The translations under genes were made by a program, and so were the position numbers. From Glycine soja (lineage: Eukaryota; Streptophyta; Magnoliopsida; Fabales; Fabaceae), in assembly GCF_004193775.1 (NCBI RefSeq), contig NC_041008.1, positions 10,559,731 through 10,623,730 of the forward strand: a stretch of 64,000 nucleotides of DNA, given 5' to 3'. Every line of letters starts with the position of its first letter. Position 1 is the first letter of the stretch. The notes beneath the pieces were generated by a model. It was not told the DNA's origin. It saw nothing but the letters and a program-made list of their open reading frames with translations, and ran no database searches. Below are positions 49,758 through 63,536 of the stretch, one piece after another.

Positions 49758-50026
49758 GAGTAAATTATATTGATACCTCCGAAGTTTTGTCAAATTACAC
49801 AAAATATCTTTATTTTTTTACTCTTATACAAGCATCCCTTAATTGTTTAAAAAATCTTACTCAGACACCAATTTTTACGCTACACACATCTCTCTTAGTA
49901 TTTAAAAAACATTACACTATATATCCATGTAAGGGAGGTGATTGTAAGGATAAAAAAAAAAAAAGCAGAGATATTATGTAATTCAACAAAATTTAAGAAA
50001 GTGGCAATGTAATTAACTCTTTTTTT
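49758..50026. mobile_element. MITE-like TIR element, about 270 bp
   Basis: The left end, GAGTAAATTATATTGATACC then TTTTGTCAAATTACACAAAATATC, mirrors the inverse of the right end, GAGTTAATTACATTGCCACT then TTTTGTTGAATTACATAATATC. Arms are about 65 bases and diverged. A 64-codon frame across it is incidental. Confidence 0.65.
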
Positions 50027-51669
50027 AGGTTAACAACATCTAACTTGACAACTCACAAATTCGAGTTCATATTTATATCTTTAAGTAAATATAAATTCTC
50101 TATAAATATTCTTAAGATGAGTTTTTTTTTTTAAAAAAAAAATCTAAGGATTGAATCATCTTTTTATCCTAAAATTTAATAGATCCAAAGAATCATGTTG
50201 ATTTCAAATTATATACTACAAACTCTTTTTTCTTAGTATAGTGCAAATTTATGTATTGTTTTGCTATTGAATGTATGGATCAATTCTTGTTAAGTTATTC
50301 AAGTTCAAATATGAATATATAAATATGTTAACTATTAAAAAAAAAACTTTATCCCTATAATAATCCCACTGAAGTTAAATAGAATATACATGTAGTTTGA
50401 AAGACGAAGAAAAAATAATCTATGTACATGTGATACAAATTCCGCTCTTAACAAAGGCAATTTCATTTCCTCTTACATTTTCTTAGCTAGAATAAACCAA
50501 AATCTAACATAATGGCGTAAATACTTTATACTTTTGTGGATTATAATTATAATATTGATAAACGTAGAGACACATTTTGTAGCACACGTGGGAGTGTAGA
50601 GTGTGTTACCGACATCAATATTTTTTAAGACAGGGAATGGCAGTAGCAAGCCCCCTCGCGGTTCTATATTTGCCTTTTTCTCTTCCACATAAAACCGAAT
50701 ATATATAACTCATGAAGTTAACTTAGTGTGTAATGTTTTATTATATTTACATAGAAAAAAAATCTGTTAAATAGAATGATTTATATTTAATTATTTTATT
50801 TGTAAATTTTTATTTGGACCAATGATATATACCACGAATCAAATCAGTCTTTGATCCGATAGCTTAAAGAAGAGACCCATAATTCTGTCTCACAATACTA
50901 CACTAGTCTACCCTCTAAACCCACTACTCCATGACTCGCGTTAAAGTTTTCTACTAAGTTGAATAAATCATTGCCCCACGTTCCACACTTGTAATATTAT
51001 ATACGTATACGTCACATACATGATATATCGTAAATACTTTTCTTTTTTAACTCATGAACAATGTCGTAGATATATATTTATATTAATATCTATATCTCTG
51101 TCGCATGAAAACTCGATCGAGATTCACTTTTGATTAGGAACCACGTGTGCCTTTTACTTTTCGTAATTGAGTTTGAGAGCCAGATAAATATATGTGTTTG
51201 CTTTGAACTTCTAGGTAGATAGTGAATTGGACTACGTAATGTAACAACAACATATTTGTGGATAATTTGAGTTAATAATGCACTCAATGTCTTCTTTTTT
51301 ATGTTCTAGTTTTATTGGTGTCTTTCATTTGTCTTGCCGTATCAAAAGATGTATGAATGTTTCGCATGCCAAACTAATGGTGGCCACCTGTTGCCACCAA
51401 AAAACCACTTTCAGTTTTTTTTTTTTCCTTTGTAAGGTAGAAAAATGCTATTATTAAAACCTAAGAAAATCGGATTCAGGAACAAGCTAGGCACGGTGTT
51501 TTAAATATATAATTATTGTAAAAAAATAATAATCTTACAATACATATTATTAGTAGGTTCTAATTAAGTTCTAAAAGAGGTGGAATACCATTTTTATTTT
51601 TTTTTTAGAATTTTTTTTTTGTTTTATCTGTTCATTTTTATGTTGAGGATCAATTCGCCTTCAACATTT

Positions 51670-52015
51670 ATTCAAATAGTAAAATTTTGAGTTATTTCTT
51701 AAAATTATGTTTATTTATATATTGTATTTGTAAAGTATGAAAAAATAGTTTTTGAATTGTTAACGGTCAATGATTTAAGTTATTCATGGTCGGGTCTATC
51801 AATTTAATGTATATATAATTTAGAACTTAAATAATAGTATACAAAATTTTATATTACTAGTTTGTTCTGATTAAATTCTAATTCAAATAGTAAATTGTCA
51901 GATTATTTATAAAATTAAGTTTATCATTACTTATTTTTGTAAAGTATGAAAAATAGTTTTTGGATTTGGTAATGTTCAACGATTTAAGTTATTAGGTGCC
52001 TATCAATTTAATGTA
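51670..52015. repeat. Diverged tandem duplication, period about 208 bp
   Basis: 51675-51815 and 51883-52014 share CAAATAGTAAA, TTTGTAAAGTATGAAAAA, ATAGTTTTTG, AA(T/C)GATTTAAGTTATT and CTATCAATTTAATGTAT in the same order. It has no coding content; it could be two copies of a longer satellite-like unit or part of a retroelement end. Confidence 0.7.
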
Positions 52016-54884
52016 TTATTTTGGTAACTTCAAGTTATTTTAATATCTAACTTTAATGTATATTAATCAATTCTTTGTATACTGGTGATATAGTGGTTTG
52101 GTGGGCATTGCCTATGGTTAATTTTCTATTTATTGCATTGTGATGATAAATATTGCATAATCAGGGATATCTTTCTTTTGTAAATTTTGGTACCACTGGT
52201 ACCGTATTAATACATATGTTTTGTTTGCCTACCAAAAAAAAATATTAATCAATTCTTAAACATGAAAACCAAATTAAATGATGATTATAAAATTTAGAGA
52301 TAAAATAAAATGACAGTTCCTCTAAAAAAATAAAAATAAATAAAATGATAGTTGGGACCAAATTAATTGATTCAATAACAACGATGTTAATTAAGAATAT
52401 TACGTAATAACTGTTAAAGTTGAGTATAAATTTTTTTTAGGAACCAAATTATTTAGTGCTGTCAATTTGAGAAACTAAATGTTTTACTCATTACAAATTT
52501 TAGAGTGATTTAAGTACGCTAGTTCTCTTTTATTTGTGAAAGTGAAATTGTAAAAGTGATGATTTACATTTCTATATAGTTTAACAACAATAATCATTTC
52601 CCCCCTCTTAGATAACCTAATGTTCTCTGTACCAATTTCATTGTATTTTGTAAGATCCAAATCCGTCATGAACATGCATATATAAGTGTCTCACATCCTT
52701 CACATTATGTGTATCGACTTTTATATTTAAAGAACGGGAATCTATAATAGTTAACGTGGAGACTAACCTATCAACTAAACATTTTCCTCCTTATAATTAA
52801 GGAGATAAATAACAAGCTACATGCATGTACGTCTAATTCCTTAAGACCTCTAAAGACATGTATTTTGTCAAGTGAGATCGATTCAAAGTGGACAAGTAAA
52901 ATATATACTTAATTAAGGAAAAATAAAGTGTGTTCTCTATCACCTTTCAAAATCATCATAATCTCCTTTATGTTGCTGTTAATCCCGTGAGGGGGCTTAT
53001 TCCATTATCGATATTAGCATCAATCGGATCATCAACGTCATCCATATCACCTTCACTCATATCAAATTTTATTTAAATTACTTAAATATATTTGTAAAGG
53101 CATTAATGATTAATGACTTAAGTTATGTTTTCTTTAAATACATCATCTAACTTGTTTTCTAAACTTGTATAAGTTATTTTTTAGTATAATTAAATAGGAT
53201 TCGTCTACTTAGTTGACAAATGCTGGGCTTTTCTATCTCCTAAAAAGAGATACCTAACAATTAAATCTTAAAAACAATGATGATGAACTACCTCCTAAAA
53301 GTCACAAAATACTTTTCCCCTTAATCAACTCACATGCAAATAAACTTGGTGTGCATGAATCTCGATGCTAAATCTTGGGCTAGCAGCAAGTTTGAAGGGA
53401 CCCTAACAGGCCATAGAGTCATAGACCAAAAGTCTAAGATTAAAGGGATTCTAGATGTGGTTTTGAAGTTTCTAGCTAGCTTCACTTGTTTGGAATTTAT
53501 ATCCCAGATACATCAAAGTACCTGATCAGTTATGCTCATCTAGGATAACCGGTCATAATTTGGCAATGACATTTATATCACTCAAAATTTTAAGCCAAAA
53601 TGTAATTTTTCAATTTTCAATTGTATTATAATTAACAAAATTGGGTTGTTTGTGGATTAAACTAACCTTGTAACTCTTGCTTGTGGTGAGGCCACATGAT
53701 GGTTTGGATATACACCAAGAAAGAGCATGCCATCTACCTCTTTAGAGTATATACTAACAAATTTAATTAGTGGTGGGCTGACCAACAAGCGTTATCCTCA
53801 TAACTAAGGTGTCATTAGACCCTTTGTTAAAGAAAGATTACAATTAGAGTCGCTCACAATATGTAAGAAAAATATGATTTATCGTTGGTTAGAAGTTAAC
53901 GCTAAATCACGAAAAATAGTCTTAAATAATACTTCCTTCAATTTTATTTATAAGATTTAATTACCTAATTCATTAAAATTAAAAAAAAAATAATTAATTT
54001 AATTGATAACAATAAATATATTTTAAAATAAGTAAATATCAAAATTCTTATAAAATTATAATAATGCAACTTAACATAAGAAAATCACAACCTGTAACAA
54101 TACAAACGAATATAGAAATAAATAAAATGAAAAATTATAGAGCCAAAATGGAAAATAATCACAACTATGAAGAACAAAAAGATATTTAAATCTCAAAAGA
54201 GAATGCATCCCACGTTATGTTTTAAAAAATGTTGTTAACTAGAATGTATAATTAGATGTTGTCAACTAGTTTAGTTTTTTTATTACAATGTTTAATATTT
54301 ACATTATTATGAAAAATATAATATAATATGCATCCAAAAAAAATATGCTTAATTACAATGTAGGAAATAATATGTGAAAGTATTTAGAAGTTGGATGGTA
54401 AAATGTGTAAAAAATAAATAAATCACAAAATGTACAAAATTTTAAAAGTTAAATTGGCCAAATGTGTAAATAATTTAATTTCTTTATCATGTCAACAACC
54501 ACGTCATCATCAATATAACACGTCATTAATATACCTTGGCAGTCAACATATCATATCAACAATCAACTACTAACGTTTGGATGAGTAATTAATGGAGTGC
54601 CAAAATGTGTAAATTTTTTTAAACTGTAAGAAAATTTTAAAAAATGTGAAAGTTAGGTGGCAACAAATACTTGAATTTCTCAAAATGTTATGTTTCATAA
54701 AATTGTCTAGTGGAACAACAATTTTATGAGCTTACAAAAGGGCAAAGACCTTTCGTTAGGAAACCAACCTAAGAAATAATTGAAAATGTGACATAAATAG
54801 TATAGGTTAATTTTCACTCATCTCAAAATATCTCAAAAAGTACGTATAAAACCTTAGGCACTCAAGTGAGTTGTAAAGTGTCAT

Positions 54885-55262
54885 CCTTTAAATTTAAATT
54901 TTTAATTCTTTAACTTTTTTAGATTTTAATTTCCAACTTTTTTAGTCTCTTTATTTTTCTATTAATACTATGTTAATTTTCTATTATCATTTTTAGTCTC
55001 TTTATTTTTCTCTTAATTTTAGTTCCTTTTTTATTTTTTTATTGTTCAAAATTATTCATTAATATGGGAACTATAAATGGATAAAGTATAGACTAATTTT
55101 TGAGTAATAAAAATTAATGAGCAATTGCAAATGAACAATTTTTTTAGAGAGACTAAAAATACCGATAAAAATTAATAGCGACTCAGTTGTAAAAAAATTG
55201 ATAGACTAAATATAAAATTTAAAAAATTAAGAGAATAAAAAATTAATTATTAAACCTTAGAA
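54885..55262. mobile_element. Foldback/MITE-like inverted repeat
   Basis: The left half (TTTAATTCTTTAACTTTTTT, TTTTTAGTCTCTTTATTTTT) is a diverged inverse of the right half (AGAGACTAAAAATACCGAT, AAATTAAGAGAATAAAAAATT). It is close in style to 9795-10205 and 11950-12380, suggesting one family of AT-rich hairpin elements. Confidence 0.5.
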
Positions 55263-55618
55263 CATGTCTTAACTCGTATGAGCTCTCGGTATTATATATT
55301 CTTTTCTTTTATTTATAAAATTCGTTAGAATTGGTAAATGATTGGGTATTTTAAGTATATTAATTATAATCCAATTACAGACTATTTGTGTATGAAAATA
55401 ACCAATGCTAGTAAAAGATAAAACCAACTTTAATAATATCCAAAGAAATTTGTTTTTGACAATCCACTAAAGGATATCCTTGACGTGAAAAAAAAATTAT
55501 TTTCCTTTTTAATTTTTCATGCATGTTTATATGGATAGCGATTTGGGGAGGGATCTACAAATTAATAATGGTGATGCTTTATTTGTTTGAATTCGGTAAC
55601 TCAATTTATTATTATTAT

Positions 55619-55636
55619 TAGGAGGAGGAGGAGGAG
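55619..55636. repeat. (GGA)6 microsatellite
   Basis: A short GGA run of about 17 bases directly after a (TTA)4 run, in the gene desert. Confidence 0.8.
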
Positions 55637-58600
55637 GATCGATGTTGCCCACGTCTTCTTTTTATTAATTTAGACAGTGAATATATTATTTGGATAGAAT
55701 ATACACTTATGACTTGATGGTTGAGCATAGCTAATGCAGTACATCAAGCTGAATGTCGTGAGAATAAAACTAATAAAATAATTTGATCAAGTTGGTAGAC
55801 ACTGCATGATTCTATCCACATTGGTGACGAGTTTGGTCACTGAAATAATTGGAAAAGACATCATCATGAATATTGAAGAATTTGTTTTGAAGTAATTAGA
55901 AGAATTAGGCCATTAGGTATCTAGCTATGCTACTACTTTTGAATGAGAAAGACAATATGGTCTAATCATAAAGAATTGTAAAGAATGAATCAGCTTGGTA
56001 TAATCTAGTTTCCCAAGGCATAACAGTCCACTATCTAATCAAGTGGATATTAACACTATTATGAAATTGACGTGAGATTACAAAGAAACAAGCATCTAAT
56101 AATATATAATGGGGACTGCCGCAATCTACAATCTCTTATTTTCCTTAAATAACTCAGAACACCTGACCCAAATATTCAAATTTCCAGACCAAGACAAATA
56201 TAAATTCCCACTGCAGTTAGTCCATGTTCATCCATGGGCAGCATTGTTGACAAAAAAAGACTATAGGCAACATGCAGGAATACAAGATATGCTTAGCAGC
56301 ATAAAAGATTTCTTCTACTTGCTTATTATTTTTTTTTATATCAATTTATCAATTTCTTTTACTTGCCAAGTTAATTACCCTATAAGTCAGTCATTATATT
56401 ATAAGTAAAGCAAAAAATATTTCCCTAATAGATACTTTCTAGAAATTTCCATGACATTCAATTGTTTTTGGAACATTGGGAAGAATTAAACAAGAAAAAA
56501 GTAAGTTAAATTGGAGAACATAATGTATAGCTTTCATAGTTAAATTGAAATGGAAAAATGAATAAAAAAAATTGAAATGGGAAAATAAAGTGGGCCTATA
56601 TATATTCCGTGTAGGGAAAAGCTGTTTGACTCTGGACTTTGTTTACGAGGCAAGCACCATTTCAGTTAGTAAAAGAAGCATCGATGACTCATAATGGTTA
56701 TGTTATTACTTATTATCAAGAAGAAGAAAAAAAACTGATTGATGAAGAGACTAATGACCACCTTGAGAAAAAAAAAAAAAGGGAGACACATATATATGCA
56801 TGATCAATTTTCTTTAGATTTTACCTTTTGATTGCATGTATATGTATTCTTTCTTTAGGTGATCAATCAAGTTTTGACCAGTCATTATCACTGAGGTTGA
56901 AATGATCATAATGGGCAGAAAATGAATGGGTAGAAATAAGGGTGTGGTGGGGTTCACAATGAATGAGTGGGGATGAGATCTTTTCATCAATATGTATTAT
57001 ATTCTTAAATTGTCTTTGTCTCAATAAGAAAGAGGGGCCTCTAAATAGTTTTTTTTCCTCATTAATTATTTTTTTATCATATTATTAATATAAATAAATA
57101 AATATTTATCAGTTTTGTCAATAATTAATTTTTATTAAAAAAATTAATTGACTAAATAAAATTCTCTCACTTTAATCACATTTTTTCATTTATTATATTT
57201 AAATCTAAAATCTTATTTTGAATTAAGTAGCACATGCATCAATAACTTATTGTTTCTATTAATTATTATAACTCCGCTGTGTGTATTATATCATTGTTTC
57301 TACCTGTGAGGATGTCCTGATTTGAAGCCACCTGTCTTCTCATGTTTCCAGGTTTGATAATAATCACCAGCTGCCCTATATATGCTATCCCGTTTTTTTG
57401 TTTCATTTAATTGTTTGAAATATATATGGACAAATATAAGAGACTTCTCTGAATTCCACACAATGATCTTGGATCTTTTAATCACTTTGCACAAGACAAA
57501 CATATCTTGTTCATCATCGTATCATAAACCCTATGACAAAGTGGTGAAGGGGGTGTGATATGTTGGCTACATGGCCCTTTAGTTCTTGTCTATGCATATG
57601 TCCTAATAATGATCAGTTCCTGCTAATAGTTGTGGCTCATATACATGAGCATTTTCATTATATATGTATACAAGGAGCAAAAGCTTTTTCGATCGTTGAA
57701 CACGTACACTTTTTCTCTCGTTGAAAACTTGATTTAATAATTAATCAATGCACATGCACTAATTGATCCACTCTGACGTCTAATTAAGTAGGCATAAGAT
57801 AATGATACTTCTCTTTTCAAGGAAGTGTGACAACGACAGAAGGTAATATTCGTGGAGAACTAATTAATCAATCAATATAATCATCATTAAATATTTGCCT
57901 TAATTTTCGAAAGCATTAAAAAAGAACTGTTTTTATACTTTGGGCTATTAAAATAGGAAACACTTATTTTGTCATTAGTACTGCTGAATAATTTTTATCT
58001 AAAAGAAAAAAAAAAGTAAGGCACATATTTTTCTCCATTTCCTATTATACGCTTTACATTGATACTACCTATACTACTATAATTAGAACAAGAATTATGT
58101 TAACAGTTTAGTGTTGAATTAACCTATGTGTTATATACTCTTTGTCTAACAAAAATTAAACTATTGATATAATCATTATAAGATTTAAAATGTTCTCAGA
58201 TTTAATGGACATAGTTATTTAATTTTATTAAAACAAGTCAACCTAATAATACCTCCATCATAGAGGGATATGGTGAAAGAAAAAAAAATAAAATAAAAGG
58301 GTTTGGATATTACTATTATGTGGTGGTTTGGAAATTGTGGCTTAAGAGAAACAATATTATATATTCCAAACTATAGATTCACTTTGACTTCCTATAGTTA
58401 ACGAATTTTGTTAATTAACTCTCTCGTGGGTATGGTTCAAAGCAAAATCAGAGAATGAGAGCTTCCTGTTGTCATATTGGTATACTAACCCCCTGGAATG
58501 TAGTACTATCATGTTTCTCTTGGATTGCTCACTTTTCTATAGGTAGTTTTGTGTTGTGGTGCATTGATGGGTACTCTTTGTGTATCATCTATTTGCATCT

Positions 58601-61600
58601 TTGTTAATAAATCTAAGATAAAATAAAATTTTGACCCCTCAAATTTGAAATATTATTTTTATTTTCTTTAATTTTATCTTTTATTTTTTATATTTTTAAT
58701 CCCTATATCTTGATAGAAGCACATTTTTTTTTCCCCAACAAGAGATTAAAACCACGTTACTTTTCATGAATGTGAAGACTTAAAATCAACATTTTGAAAT
58801 ATTGAGGTGCCAAAAACATATTGGCCATAAGTTTATCAGTTGATAACTGAAAAACAAGCATTATCCATGTAAACCTTAGATTTTCCTTAATAGAACATCA
58901 TGGCTCTACTTAATTAACTATTTAAGTTATTGTTTTTTATACCAAAAAAATTCCCATAAATAATTTAAAAAAATATCTGTTTTTATTTCAGTTGTTTGGA
59001 TATGTTAATTGGTGGTAAGAAAAAAAAGGTCATTGTGTTGAGGGGTTTTAAGTAGTTTGTATGAACATGTTTTTACAATTGTATGGAAAAAAAAAATGTT
59101 GTTTTCCAATTGCACAGTGAAGCACAAAATAAGAATACAAAAATATTCGTTAAGAAACCCAAATGGAACTTGGGTAATATTCGTGTCTTCCTTTTATTTG
59201 TGGAGGGGTATTTACTATTTAGGAATAATGGTGGGACGAAGCAGCTGTGATGAGCACATGATTCAACTTTTTATCCGGAGAAAACCATTGGTAGGGATTT
59301 ATAAAAAATGATGCATCTTTGTGGCAGCCAACAATAATGAGGGCCAGTGTTTAAGAATACAATGATGAAAATAACTACTCGAACACGAAGAGGGGGGTTG
59401 TAATTAGATAAGCTTATGTTATGGGAATGATTTCTTTCTCCCCGCTAATGGAGATATGTCAAATAGAAAGAGACATACACACACATCAATTTAGCTAGAA
59501 TTCCTTGGAAATATTAATTTGTCACTTGTGTTAAAAAAAGTATGACTCTACTTGGATTTTTCGTACTATGGTTGGTTTTGGTTTACGTGATTCTTTTATG
59601 CCCTTGCATACATTAATCTCACTCTCTTGATCATCTTTTCTTTTTCTTTTTCTTTTTTCTCTCCCTAGCTTTCACTATCTAAGTGTCTCTATAACACATA
59701 CCTCTACACCCAACTCAGGGACAGAGCAGTGTTTGATTCCTTTATTCTTCCCAACGAGGAGAAATAAATAAGATCTTGAATGAGAGTGTTGAGGAGGAGC
59801 ATTATCTAGTAGGACAGGGGAGCGTGGGCTGTTTTACCTTTTTTTATTTTTTGTTGATTATTTTTTTCTCTCTTCTTTTCGTCCCTTTTCTCTTTTTCTT
59901 TTTGGTTGTAATGTGTACTCTTTTGTGGGAAGATGACCTTTTTAGTTTCCATGTGCCTCTCCATCACCTTCAACCATGATGGTGGCTGGATCATCTCACA
60001 TGAAAGACAAAAGCCCTAAAAGTATGGGCTTATAATCACCCATGAGTGCATCAAACCAAATGAGACCAGCTTTGCATGAATCATGACATGGCAACCTAAG
60101 TGCATGGAATTTCCGTGTTTTCTTGGGTCTCAAAGCATTTTGGGAAAGTAAAACAAACAAAAAGTAACCAAAAAGAAGTTATAAGTGGTAACATGTCACA
60201 CACAATGGAAAGAATAAAGATAACGAAGGTGTTATTTACAACACAAAAGCCTTCCATGAATTGACATATGCTTTGCAAGGAAGGATCTAAAGGTTCCATG
60301 AATTTGTTGTGCTGTGTGTAAATGTTTTTAGGTGCGGATTTTTAGAAGTCTTCATATGGTAAAGTTGTCTAATGTATATGGAAAAAGTTTAGCCAACAAA
60401 CCCTAATAATCTATTTGGGTGTTGGGGCCCTTCTTAATTTTTAGGCATCTTTTTTGATCCACAACCCTCAATGAGAATTTTCTCTAGCAAGTTGAATAGT
60501 GATAACTCATGAAACAAACCATGTGAGTGGGGGATACCTATCTTTAAATCCAAAAAGAGCAGTTTGCTTGTGCTAGTCCAAAAGTCAAAGCATCAAATCC
60601 GAAAGATCAAAAAAGTCCCATACTTTTACAAAAGAAAACTATGTTCAAATTATGCATTGTAGCCTTAGTAATTTGCCTATACTGTAAAAATAAGATGACA
60701 CTCCCATGTCATGGACCGATCTATCTTTAGAGATAAATACGCATGAACTATCATCATATCTTTCATTCTTCTGCTAAGTCATTTTGGGATACTCTATATT
60801 AAAGAAACATAAATACTTCACTCTCGAACAAAAACTTTTTGAATGTGTGCGTGACATATTGACATCGAAAATGCAGAATTATGTAAGATATGTGTATTAC
60901 TATAACAATAGTTTTATCATAATTAAATGACAATCTATTATGGGAAGTTAGTATAAAAACGATTACAAGGTCAAAATATTAATTAAATTCAAGTATTATT
61001 GGAGAAAATATGTATTTTTAATTTGTTCATATAACTTATCCATAAATTTTATAAGTTTTCTGTAAATAACATGACATTTTGTTGTGTTGTCCATGTTATA
61101 GTAATATATTTCTTCCATGAGTTTAATTTGTATGCGCTATGAATATGAAAAGTTTTATACGGTCAGTTAATTAAAAATTATGATAAAATAATTTTTATAT
61201 AATTATTATAAAAGTTAATAAATTTATCATATATATAATTATTTATGATTAAATGATTATATAATTTCTTTTTATAAATCCTTACATAAAGGGTGAAAAG
61301 GATTAGAGCTGGCTGCTAAGTTTAATGAGCCCCTTACATAAAATTTATAAATAACTCAGATTCTTGGATTCAAATTTAAGCTATGTGATTACCATGGGGT
61401 AGAGGGTGACTAGGTTCTTAATTATCCTCACATCTAACACATTTTAGCTAATTTTTTAAATGGCAGTAGATCTTACTTGTTAAATCGACATAGCTATAAA
61501 ATTTATCCATGCATTTTTCCTTAATTATACATTCTTCTTTACAAAAATAACTTTATTGATTCTTAAATTAGAAAAATTATTCTATGTATTGCACCCACTG

Positions 61601-61800
61601 CTTCATATATTTTGGAAGACGAGATTAATATAGTCCAACTTTATAAGATGAATCAAATAAAACTGTATATATAGAACTAAGGATGGGTCACAAATATTAT
61701 ACATTCCTTTAATTTGTTAGGTTTCTGGCTCAGGCTGTAATTAACATTCATCCAGAGATTATTATATCCAAATTCAGTTTTTGTGCCTGCAGCCACACTT

Positions 61801-61805
<5 letters not shown>

Positions 61806-61835
<30 letters not shown>
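61806..61835. repeat. (TA)n microsatellite
   Basis: About 30 bases of alternating T and A in intergenic DNA left of the terminal MULE. Confidence 0.85.
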
Positions 61836-61838
<3 letters not shown>

Positions 61839-62896
61839 GGAAGAATGCTCTTCCATGTTGCTTAAAATTATTGATATAGATACAAGTTAGTGCTTGGAAT
61901 TGGGTCATCTTATAAACTCGTTAACCAATGCTTACATAGAAAGTAATATAACTAACTCAATGAAATACAAGCAGTTGTTGTGATATATTGGCAAATGCAT
62001 ATTCTAGAAAAGATAAAATTATTAGGCGCAGAAAGGCATTTAGGTTAAGCGAAATAGCTTTCATATAAATCACTTTAATTTTTGATCGAATTAGTCCATT
62101 TATTTAGCTAACAAGTTGTCCTCTTAATAATTTCACTATGATCTCAACTTGCTTTATGAAAAATTGGAATATCTATCGTGAAAATTGGTCCATTTCTCCA
62201 ATACCTAGGCTCAGGTACCGATGTTTATATCTCTAAAGGCCAACAAGAGATATAATATTCTACTCGGGGAGCTTATCCTGAATGGCTTTTAAATAATGGG
62301 ATGAAGATCAAGAAGGTTCCAAGAAATTAATACAAAGGGGTTTTTGGAATATGAATTGTTTTTTTTTTTTTTTGCCCGTAATTGTGTTGCATTTGCATTT
62401 ATCTTTTTTTTTTTTGTGATTTTCAATTTCATTACTTGCATAGTAGTTGTTTTGGGTTTGGTTGCTCGATTCATAGTTTTTTCTTGATGGCCCAATTTTC
62501 AACTACTTGTTGCGGGGTGTTGCTAGGTGCACCAGACATATTGCTTGTGCACCTAGCTTAAAATAAAATTCTGAAAATACCCTTTTGTGTTTTCTGTCTT
62601 CTTTTAAGTAATTTTTTTACAATAACGCACTCATTCGTTGGTTTTTTCGATTTCTTCTTATTTTTTCATCATCATGAGAGGTGTATTGTGCTGCTTCGGC
62701 CAAGGTAAAAGTTTTACAGAGGTACATCGGTGGTAGTTGTGGCAGTGGTTGATTTCATTGTTAATGGAGGTGCTTCGAAGGTACGTTGGCATTCTTATTT
62801 TTTATTTTTATTTTTCGTAAAACACGGATTAAAGAATCCTTAAGTTATATAAAACTTGTAGATTGATTAATTTTTAAATTTTATATAACTTACGGA

Positions 62897-62958
62897 TTAA
62901 CTAATCTGTATGAGTTATACGAATTACGTAATCCGTATAACTCATACATATTAGTTAA
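62897..62958. repeat. 62-bp near-perfect palindrome inside the MULE
   Basis: The left arm TTAACTAATCTGTATGAGTT then ATACG and the right arm CGTAT then AACTCATACATATTAGTTAA are inverse copies centred near 62927, with few mismatches. A further partial copy (TTCGTGTGAGTTATATGGAT) follows. It could extrude as a cruciform or form a hairpin in RNA. Confidence 0.85.
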
Positions 62959-63536
62959 TTCGTGTGAGTTATATGGATTTTTAATTTTTTTAATTAAAAG
63001 AAATATTAACTTTTTGAATTTTTTTACATTAAAAATATTTTAATATAATTGTTAAAAAAATTAAATTAATGTGTATAATAAAATTATTTGTTTATTTGAA
63101 ATGTAATTCATATTATTATTTTAAATATTTTTAAATAAGTGTAGATAGATAATTAATTTGTAAGTATTTATTTTTATATTTTGCAAATGGTATTAATTGT
63201 AAAATAATTTACACTTGCAATTTATGTATAATTTATTTGAGCTTTTGTGGTCTAAAATTGATTGTTTTTTGTGGTCATAGTTTTATGAATTATCGAATAA
63301 TATAATTTATTTTGCTTGATATGATTCGATTATAATTTTTTATGTATTATATGGTTATTAATTGTAAGTAGAAAAAATTGATGTTATTGAGTTTTAATAT
63401 ATAGGGTTATCAATTTTAATGTTTTATAATATTATATGCAATAAAAAATTATGTAGGGTTTTGTGTAATAGTATATGTATGGTGCGATTAGGAATTGTTT
63501 GTTTGTGATGTTGAAATTTTTTAATGTCTTGTTAAG

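Larger units (their letters stand above)
42150..62500. other. Gene desert, second part
   Basis: No gene is recognised. Open frames are under 100 codons and show no domain, signal or conserved pattern. Contents I can name are the MITE-like elements at 47731-47945, 49758-50026 and 54885-55262, the tandem duplication at 51670-52015 and several microsatellites. Slightly less AT-rich islands occur at 56100-56310, 57300-57480 and 59690-60300. Confidence 0.5.

Noticed and set aside
59776..59994. Overlapping frames on both strands
   Set aside because: Built on T-rich low complexity; the products are Phe/Leu or Lys/Glu runs without a domain.
62289..62502. Two overlapping Lys/Asn-rich minus-strand frames
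   Set aside because: Poly-T/A tracts produce them, and they lie just outside the MULE end.
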